Assembly: GCA_946183095.1 (NCBI GenBank)
Contig: CAMHBE010000172.1
Location: 1 to 5,204 of the forward strand
Length of the DNA: 5,204 bases
Reading direction: 5' to 3'
From: an uncultured Clostridia bacterium
Lineage (GTDB): Bacteria > Bacillota > Clostridia > Oscillospirales > Ruminococcaceae
Positions 1 through 5,204 of the stretch are shown here, piece by piece. Each line of letters opens with the position of its first letter. Positions within the stretch are counted from its first letter, which is position 1. The position numbers and the translations under genes were made by a program. The notes beneath the pieces are model-generated. The model did not search any database, had not been told where the DNA came from, and saw only the letters and a list, made by a program, of their open reading frames with translations.

Positions 1-1
1 T

Positions 2-2110
2 CAGACCGGTACAAATCATGATATACTGACTCTGAACAAGCTCCCCGATGCTAAAATAAGTTATTTCAATGATTACACATTCCAGATAGAAGCTGTAAAA
101 CTCGGCACTATGGACGCGTTCGTTGCGGATAACGCGTATCTTGATGAATATATCAAGGAAGACCCTTCCGTGGAATATCTCGAAGATCCCATAGATGTAT
201 CTGACGTTGGCTATGCGTTTGCAAAAAATGATGAGGGTCTAAAACTGCGCGGCGAGATCAGCAAATACGTTACCACGCTGATACAGACCGGTAGATTACA
301 GGAAATGTACGATATGTGGTTCGGGGATGACGAAAGCCTGAAGATACCTTTTGAAACAAAAGATCTCGATAACACCAACGGTACTATTAAGCTGGCAGCC
401 GAGTTCAATTATGCCCCGCTTATTTACATGAAAGACGGAAAATACGCAGGTTATGAGCTGTACATAATATATAGTTACTGCCGTGAAAACGGTTATGGGC
501 TGGAGATATTCGATATGGCTTTCGACGGGCTCATACCGGCGATCCAGTCTGGTGTATGCGACATCGCCGCTGCCGGTATAGAGATCACACCGGAGCGTGA
601 AGAAAGCGTTTGCTTCTCTGTACCGCACTATAATATAAAGACAGTGGTCGGCTATGTGAAAGGAAACAGCGTCGTACACTCGGTAACACCGTCCGATTAC
701 AACGGAAAAAAGATAGGCATAGTCACAGGCTCCAGCTTTGAACCGGTAACGCTTGAAAAGTTCCCGGACAGCGAACATCTTTATTACAACAACATGAGCG
801 ATATCGCTGCAGCTCTGTCAGAGGGCAAGATCGACGGTTTCGTGGGCGATGAACCGCAGATGAGGATGCTGTGCAAAGAACAGCCCGACCTCACCTATCT
901 CCGCCAGGCACTGCTCTCCGACGATTACGCGTTCGGTTTCCGCAAGGACGACTCACGAGCCGACACTATCCGCGCACAGTTCGACGAGATGCTGTCGGAA
1001 TATAAGGCGGACGGCACATTGAATGAGATATGCGAAAAATGGTTCGGTGACGACGAGAGCGCAAAAGTTGTCGATCTCACGGGATTTTCCGGAGAGAACG
1101 GCCAGCTGCGTGTGGTCACGACTTCGACCGATATGCCGTTCTCGTACATAAAGGACGATAAGCACGTCGGTATCTCAATAGAGCTTACAGAGCGCTTCTG
1201 CCGGAAATACGGCTATACGCCTGTGATAGAAGATGTGGATCTGGCGGCGAGAATTACGGGGATCTCTTCGGGGATGTACGATATGTGCGCTTCGTCGCTT
1301 GCAATTACCGAAGAGCGAAAAGAAAGCATCAGCTTCTCCGAACCTTTCTACAACAGCGGCATGGTCCTCACCGTAAGAGCGTCCGACCTCGGCAGCGGTG
1401 CTGTCGAGGACAGACCGTTTTCGTATTACGCAGAAAATAAGAAAATAGGCGCAATAACCGGCGGTCTGTATGAGGTGATGATCCGCGAGCGTTATCCGAA
1501 CGCCGAGATACTGCAGTACAACAATCAGCCTGATATGGCAGTGGCGCTCGGTTCCGGCATCATTGACGCGTTCACCTGCCCCGAATCCTCCGCGAAGGAT
1601 TTTATAAAAGCCGATCCCTCGCTTACATATCTGAACGAGGTCTTTACGAAAATCCCATACGGTTTTGCCTTTGAAAAATCTGCGGACAAGGAATACCTCC
1701 GCGATCAGATGAACGAATTCCTGCAAAAGCTTCACAGCGACGGCACTTATGACGAGCTCGTGTCGAAATGGTTCGGTGAAGACGAAAGCAAAAAAACCGT
1801 GGATATGTCGGGTCTGACCGGAGAAAACGGAACAATACGCTATATCACAGCCCCGACGATGCAGCCGTTCTCGTATGTGGCAAACGGCGAAAACGCGGGC
1901 TTTGAGGTGGAGCTTGTGGCACGGTTCTGCCGTGAATACGGTTACTCGCTCACCATTGACAGTGCCGAATTCGCGTCGCTCATCCCCGGTATAACATCCG
2001 GAATGTATGACATAGCTTCCGGCACGATAATGATAACAGACGAGCGTGCGGAAAGCGTGAATTTCTCCGATGTTTACTATACGGCAAACGCAGTCGCGGT
2101 AGTACGCAGA
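2..2110 (+). repeat. Protein-level tandem repeat of SBP_bac_3 modules (A partial, B, C, D half)
   Basis: The module-ending Trp of the WFG(D/E)DES motif falls at 317, 1040 and 1769, giving periods of 241 and 243 codons. Module B spans 362-1072, C 1073-1801 and D 1802-2110. Repeated landmarks in B, C and D are a P(L/F)xY strand, (Y/F)CRxxGY, (Q/S/T)SGxxD, and IT-x-ER-x-ES followed by a CFS/SFS/NFS strand. The Arg of the ER pair (codons 596, 1316, 2045) is the residue that normally grips the ligand alpha-carboxylate in this family. C and D resemble each other most (PFSY, SGMYD, GENG). The DNA of the repeats differs at many synonymous sites, so these are old duplications, not recent copies or an assembly artefact. 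Confidence 0.9.
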
Positions 2111-2833
2111 GAGCAGGATGCCGAAGCGGCCGCACCGGGATTTTTTGACAGCATAGTGACGAGCTTCGAGAAGAACTTCATCCGCGAAGACCGCTGGAAG
2201 CTCATAGTCGAGGGTATCGTCACTACCAGCATTATCACCGTTCTTTCGGCAATTTTCGGCACTGTGCTCGCATTCCTTATATGTATGTTCAGACGCACGG
2301 GCAGCCGTCTCGCAAATATCATATCGAACATCTATGTCAAGCTGCTTCAGGGAACACCTATGGTCGTACTGCTGATGATACTGTATTATGTAATTCTCGG
2401 CAAATCCGGTCTTTCGGCGGTATGGGTGGCGATAATCGGCTTCTCGCTGAACTTCGGCGCATACGCATCGGAGATAATGCGCTCAGGCATCGAAAGCATA
2501 GACGGGGGACAGCGCGAAGCCGCACTCGCTCTCGGCTACAGCGAAACTCAGACATTCTTCCGCTTCATCTTCCCGCAGGCTGCCGCAAGGTTCCTGCCGG
2601 TATATAAGCAGGAGATCGTTTCCCTGCTCAAGAGCACGTCCATTGTCGGATATATCGCGATACAGGATCTCACCAAAATGGGCGATATCATCAGGAGCCG
2701 CACTTATGAGGCATTCTTCCCGCTTATCGCAACAGCAGTTATATACTTCATCCTCGCATGGATACTCTCGCTCATACTGACGATAGTAATGAAACTCTTC
2801 AGACCCGCAAGAAAGAAAAAAGCTGCGAAATGA
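2..2833 (+). CDS. Amino-acid ABC transporter: tandem solute-binding modules fused to permease (5'-partial)
   Basis: Imports an amino acid or similar polar solute: external binding modules hand the ligand to the fused membrane domain, which would pair with a separate ATPase. The reading frame is open from base 2, so the gene starts upstream. The Met at 110-112 lies inside a binding module and is not the start. Numbering the first visible codon as 1, the 943 residues run: end of module A (1-118), complete modules B (121-357) and C (358-600), N-terminal half of module D (601-703), a linker, and the permease (about 725-935). Modules A-C each end in WFG(D/E)DES. The permease has about five hydrophobic segments and an EAA loop, EAALALGYSE then FPQAA, at 839-861. 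Lactococcal GlnP is a known precedent, with two binding domains on one permease; this protein has more. Signal peptide and N-terminus are not visible. Family is certain; substrate is unknown. Confidence 0.95.
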   Translation, partial: QTGTNHDILTLNKLPDAKISYFNDYTFQIEAVKLGTMDAFVADNAYLDEYIKEDPSVEYLEDPIDVSDVGYAFAKNDEGLKLRGEISKYVTTLIQTGRLQEMYDMWFGDDESLKIPFETKDLDNTNGTIKLAAEFNYAPLIYMKDGKYAGYELYIIYSYCRENGYGLEIFDMAFDGLIPAIQSGVCDIAAAGIEITPEREESVCFSVPHYNIKTVVGYVKGNSVVHSVTPSDYNGKKIGIVTGSSFEPVTLEKFPDSEHLYYNNMSDIAAALSEGKIDGFVGDEPQMRMLCKEQPDLTYLRQALLSDDYAFGFRKDDSRADTIRAQFDEMLSEYKADGTLNEICEKWFGDDESAKVVDLTGFSGENGQLRVVTTSTDMPFSYIKDDKHVGISIELTERFCRKYGYTPVIEDVDLAARITGISSGMYDMCASSLAITEERKESISFSEPFYNSGMVLTVRASDLGSGAVEDRPFSYYAENKKIGAITGGLYEVMIRERYPNAEILQYNNQPDMAVALGSGIIDAFTCPESSAKDFIKADPSLTYLNEVFTKIPYGFAFEKSADKEYLRDQMNEFLQKLHSDGTYDELVSKWFGEDESKKTVDMSGLTGENGTIRYITAPTMQPFSYVANGENAGFEVELVARFCREYGYSLTIDSAEFASLIPGITSGMYDIASGTIMITDERAESVNFSDVYYTANAVAVVRREQDAEAAAPGFFDSIVTSFEKNFIREDRWKLIVEGIVTTSIITVLSAIFGTVLAFLICMFRRTGSRLANIISNIYVKLLQGTPMVVLLMILYYVILGKSGLSAVWVAIIGFSLNFGAYASEIMRSGIESIDGGQREAALALGYSETQTFFRFIFPQAAARFLPVYKQEIVSLLKSTSIVGYIAIQDLTKMGDIIRSRTYEAFFPLIATAVIYFILAWILSLILTIVMKLFRPARKKKAAK
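2171..2800 (+). other. BPD_transp_1 (His/Gln-type ABC permease) domain of the fused gene
   Basis: This is the transmembrane part of the fused protein. It opens with an amphipathic FEKNFIREDRW stretch typical of amino-acid ABC permeases. A first hydrophobic helix follows at about 2231-2290, then QGTPMVVLLMILYYVIL near 2350-2400, two further hydrophobic stretches, and a last helix at about 2714-2790. The EAA coupling loop at 2516-2584 normally docks on the ATPase. The domain ends in a basic tail (PARKKKAAK), which by the positive-inside rule places the C-terminus in the cytoplasm. Length of about 220 residues is normal for a HisM/GlnP-type permease, so this half of the protein looks complete and functional. 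Confidence 0.93.
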
Positions 2834-2866
2834 CCGCACTAACGGCGCATTTCACAGCAATGGAAC

Positions 2867-2870
2867 GGAG
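2867..2870 (+). promoter_or_regulatory. Ribosome binding site of the HAD gene
   Basis: GGAG lies 8 bases before the ATG at 2879, within the 45-bp gap after the permease stop codon. It fixes the start of the HAD gene. No promoter-like pair of boxes and no hairpin is visible in this gap, which favours transcription continuing from the transporter gene. Confidence 0.75.
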
Positions 2871-2878
2871 AATACGAT

Positions 2879-3370
2879 ATGAACAGAGTATGGGAACTGC
2901 TGAATGAAGCCGATACCGTCGTACTGTTCGATGTTGACGGAACGCTCACGAGCTATAACTACGGCGAATACCACGCACACCACGAGCTTGACTTTACACC
3001 CCAGTTCAGGGATGTGAACATCTACGCGGACTGCAAAAGACTGCTGCCGATGTACAATTACATACAAAAGCACGGTACGGACAGGATATTCTGCATATCA
3101 AAAGAGCCGCACGGTCACGAGCAGTGGAAGTCCGAAATGCTCGGAAGACTGTACGGCATACCCGCGGATCACTGTTTCTATACGCTCGGATATGACGGAA
3201 AACCGGTCATTGCACAGCGTATCATAGATGACCGGTTCCCCGGTCTGTCTCCCGAAAAAGTAGTCTGCATCGACGACAGTGATACGGCTCTTGAAATGTA
3301 TATGAAGCAAACGCGGTTCCGCACCGCTCACCCCATGATATTCATGGAGCATATAACGGAACTTGTCTGA
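2879..3370 (+). CDS. Small HAD-superfamily hydrolase-like protein
   Basis: Probably a cytoplasmic phosphatase or related phosphotransferase of 163 residues; substrate unknown. Motif I is FDVDGTLT with the expected nucleophile Asp18 and acid/base Asp20. A hydrophobic strand ending in Ser74 (IFCIS) fits motif II, Lys108 is a candidate for motif III, and VVCIDDSD (Asp132, Asp133, Asp135) fits motif IV, which binds magnesium. About 50 residues separate motifs I and II, leaving room for only a very small cap, and the chain is shorter than most HAD hydrolases. The segment around 30-45 is rich in His and aromatic residues (EYHAHHELDF). There is no signal peptide or membrane segment. The gene follows the transporter by 45 bp on the same strand, so a shared transcript is likely, but nothing in the sequence ties its substrate to transport. 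Confidence 0.88.
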   Translation: MNRVWELLNEADTVVLFDVDGTLTSYNYGEYHAHHELDFTPQFRDVNIYADCKRLLPMYNYIQKHGTDRIFCISKEPHGHEQWKSEMLGRLYGIPADHCFYTLGYDGKPVIAQRIIDDRFPGLSPEKVVCIDDSDTALEMYMKQTRFRTAHPMIFMEHITELV

Positions 3371-3377
3371 ACTGCGG

Positions 3378-5180
3378 TCACTGCCCGTCTGTTCCGAAAT
3401 ACCTGACAGCAAGCATGGTAAGGTCATCGAACTGCGGGGCACTGCCCACAAATCCGTCAACCTCGCGCCTTACCGTTTGCAGCAGTGCGGAAAGGCTCTC
3501 ACCGGTGTCGGCATTCAGTGCGTCGAGCATCCTGTCCGTACCGAAAAGTTCCTCACCGGTATTTGTCGCTTCGGGAACTCCGTCGGTGTACACGAACAGC
3601 GTGTCGCCTTTTCCGAGCTGTAATTCATAGTCCTTGTAACGCGCTCCGGGCAATGCACCCGCGAAGGGTCCGTGTTTATCCGTTATAAGCCCGAAGCTGC
3701 CGTCGGCTCTCTTTATCGCGGGCAGCTCATGACCGGCGTTGCAGCACGTCATTTTACCGGTACTTATCTCAAGTATGCCGAGCCATATCGTAACGAACAT
3801 ATCATCACTGTTTCCCGCACACAAGCGGTCGTTGACGAAGCCGATCGTCTCCGCGGGAGTTCCGCCGAGCGCCGCCTTGTCATATATAAGTATCTTCGAC
3901 ATCATCATGAACAGCGCCGCCGGAACTCCCTTTCCGGAAACGTCCGCGATAACGAGGGCGAGATGATCGCCGTCGATAAGGAAGAAGTCGTAGAAGTCTC
4001 CCCCGACTTCCTTTGCGGGTTCCATAGACGCGAAAATATCGAACTCTTTTCTGTCCGGAAACGCGGGGAATTTTGCAGGCAGCGCCGCAGCCTGTATTCT
4101 CGCCGCAAGTTCGAGTTCCGCTGCGGCACGTTCCTTTTCACCCGCAAGCTGCGCTATTTCGGCGGTATAACGGTCTATCTCGTCCGCAAGGTGCGAAACG
4201 TCGGATGCCAGCGCACCGAATTCGTTCTTTTCCGTGACCTTTGCAAGTTCACCTATGATGCGCCGCGAATCCTTCGTATCGGAGTATTCGCGGACATTTT
4301 TTTGTATCTGCGTTACGGGACGTATCGACTTTACATACAGGAAACGTATCAGCAGGATATTCGCGGCGGCTATCAGCAGTGCGCTGACGATGATCGACGG
4401 GAACACAGCGTCGTTCAGTTTCTGGCGGAATTCGCTCCAGTTGTAAAGCACACACAGCGCAAAGCGGCAGTCATCTTTGACTGCCACAAGGATATAGCCT
4501 GCGTAATACGGCACACCGTCGTCGCCCGTTACCACTTCATAAGCGATATCACCGGGCTTACCGGTGCGCATCTTCTCCGCGGCTTTGTTCCCGCACACAT
4601 CGAACACGGGTGCCGAACCTATACGGTCGAGCACTTTTTTCAGTTCTTCGGAATACTCAAAATTATCATCTTCTTCCGTTGATGTGCCGTCCTCCTTGCT
4701 GCCCTGCGTTATGACAGTTCCGTCGGCGGACTGCCCGACATCAAGAAGGTAGAATTTCTCATAACCGTATCTGACAGATGTGTTCCTCATGGACGCGTAT
4801 ATGTAGTAAAGGTAATCCTGCGCGATCATGTGCAGATAAACGGGGTCGATCTTTTCGAGGTATTCATCGGACTTTTCGTTTGTGAACCACTCAAAATCAT
4901 CATTAAACAAAACGTCGTCATAGTATGCGTGCTCTTCCTCGGTAACGCCCGCCTTCATCTTTTCCCGGTTATCCTGCCAGTATTTCATAAGACCCGTTAC
5001 CGAGCTGATCTCACCGATATCCGAATACATCGTGTCAAGGTCGCGTGCAAGAGTATCGTTCTTTGCGGTAAGGTATGCGTTCTGCGCGCTTGTGAACAGG
5101 ATAGCTTCGCTTGCTATGAGCACCGCCGCAAGGAACAGCGATGTTATTATCCCGACCTGTATCAGCAGTTTTTTCTTCAT
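3378..5180 (-). CDS. Membrane receptor PP2C-type (SpoIIE/RsbU) serine phosphatase
   Basis: Likely dephosphorylates a phosphoserine on a STAS anti-anti-sigma protein, switching a sigma factor in response to an outside signal. The 600 residues begin MKKKLL, then membrane helix 1 (about 5-29), an extracytoplasmic region (30-256), helix 2 (257-283), a HAMP-like linker (about 284-338, with RPVTQI containing Pro288 and NEFGAL containing Glu319), a charged coiled coil (340-362) and the phosphatase (about 380-595). The catalytic domain has the usual marks: ARIQAAALP before it, EVGGDFYD (Asp395), IADVSGKG (Asp413), NAGHELP, YTDGVPEA (Asp533) and FDDLTML (Asp585, Asp586). All expected metal-binding acids are present, so it should be active. 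The sensor region is not recognised with certainty; its end (YYAGYILVAV, then ALCVLYNWSEF) is faintly Cache-like. The start is set by AAGGAAG 8 bases upstream and by the basic residues before helix 1; the frame stays open to the window edge without another start codon. Confidence 0.94.
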   Translation of the reverse strand: MKKKLLIQVGIITSLFLAAVLIASEAILFTSAQNAYLTAKNDTLARDLDTMYSDIGEISSVTGLMKYWQDNREKMKAGVTEEEHAYYDDVLFNDDFEWFTNEKSDEYLEKIDPVYLHMIAQDYLYYIYASMRNTSVRYGYEKFYLLDVGQSADGTVITQGSKEDGTSTEEDDNFEYSEELKKVLDRIGSAPVFDVCGNKAAEKMRTGKPGDIAYEVVTGDDGVPYYAGYILVAVKDDCRFALCVLYNWSEFRQKLNDAVFPSIIVSALLIAAANILLIRFLYVKSIRPVTQIQKNVREYSDTKDSRRIIGELAKVTEKNEFGALASDVSHLADEIDRYTAEIAQLAGEKERAAAELELAARIQAAALPAKFPAFPDRKEFDIFASMEPAKEVGGDFYDFFLIDGDHLALVIADVSGKGVPAALFMMMSKILIYDKAALGGTPAETIGFVNDRLCAGNSDDMFVTIWLGILEISTGKMTCCNAGHELPAIKRADGSFGLITDKHGPFAGALPGARYKDYELQLGKGDTLFVYTDGVPEATNTGEELFGTDRMLDALNADTGESLSALLQTVRREVDGFVGSAPQFDDLTMLAVRYFGTDGQ

Positions 5181-5188
5181 GTTCTGTT

Positions 5189-5195
5189 CTTCCTT
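5189..5195 (-). promoter_or_regulatory. Ribosome binding site of the receptor phosphatase gene
   Basis: On the minus strand AAGGAAG sits 8 bases before the ATG at 5180. It supports this start even though the frame stays open for 8 more codons to the window edge. Only 24 bases upstream are available, so the promoter cannot be judged. Confidence 0.75.
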
Positions 5196-5204
5196 ATCTG
5201 ATGT

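Noticed and set aside
110..112. ATG at 110 as the start of the transporter gene
   Set aside because: The frame is open from base 2, and the upstream codons align with the lobe II segment of the other modules (TGTN turn, DAFVAD strand). This Met is internal.
1790..1796. Run of seven A at the module C/D junction as a frameshift site or the cause of the half module
   Set aside because: The frame continues intact through module D and the permease. The A-AAA-AAC heptamer is out of phase for a -1 shift.
2834..2878. Promoter or terminator in the gap between transporter and HAD genes
   Set aside because: Only a ribosome site is visible; there is no hairpin with a T-run and no convincing -35/-10 pair in 45 bp.
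3313..3327. GC-rich hairpin (5-bp stem, 5-base loop) as a terminator for the minus-strand phosphatase gene
   Set aside because: It lies inside the HAD coding region, the stem is short, and the following bases (GTTTGCTTC) are not a real U-run.
3357..3396. Inverted repeat CGGAAC / GTTCCG around the convergent stop codons as a bidirectional terminator
   Set aside because: The stem is only 6 bp with a 28-base loop, and no T-run follows on either strand.
4296..4304. In-phase A-AAA-AAT heptamer in the HAMP-like region of the phosphatase gene (minus strand)
   Set aside because: The zero frame encodes a complete, canonical phosphatase. No stimulatory structure or functional product of a shift was seen, so it is probably a chance Gln-Lys-Asn run.
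3672..4682. Long plus-strand open frame of 336 codons opposite the phosphatase gene, plus another at 4830-5201
   Set aside because: They lie wholly antisense to a gene with complete SpoIIE/RsbU motifs. Their translations are rich in Arg, Cys and Tyr, with no recognisable domain.

Overview
The window looks like chromosomal DNA of a mid-GC Gram-positive anaerobe, most likely a Clostridia member of the Ruminococcus type. That placement is inference. It rests on the fusion of amino-acid-binding modules to an ABC permease, strong AGGA/GGAG-type ribosome sites, an RsbU/SpoIIE-type receptor phosphatase, and mixed codon use at about half G+C. No mobile element, CRISPR array, rRNA or tRNA is visible.

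Layout: three genes fill almost the whole window. (1) Positions 2-2833 (+) hold the 3' part of a very long gene whose start lies before the window. It encodes tandem type II amino-acid solute-binding modules followed by a His/Gln-family ABC permease domain: the end of one module, two complete modules, then an N-terminal half module, then the membrane domain. (2) After a 45-bp gap, 2879-3370 (+) encodes a small HAD-superfamily protein with its own ribosome site. (3) 3378-5180 (-) is a 600-residue membrane-anchored receptor with an extracytoplasmic sensor region, a HAMP-like linker and a PP2C-type (SpoIIE/RsbU) phosphatase domain. It converges on gene 2 with only 7 bp between the stop codons.

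How they may work together: gene 1 would form the membrane and binding parts of an amino-acid importer. Its ATPase partner is not in the window. Gene 2 may share gene 1's transcript but has no evident functional link. Gene 3 is transcribed separately and should set the phosphorylation state of an anti-anti-sigma (STAS) protein in response to an external signal; no STAS or anti-sigma kinase gene is present here.

The most unusual object is gene 1. It carries at least three and a half tandem binding modules on one permease. The last is only half a domain, and one complete module has lost two residues that normally hold an amino-acid ligand. No clearly new defence, mobile or RNA system was found.
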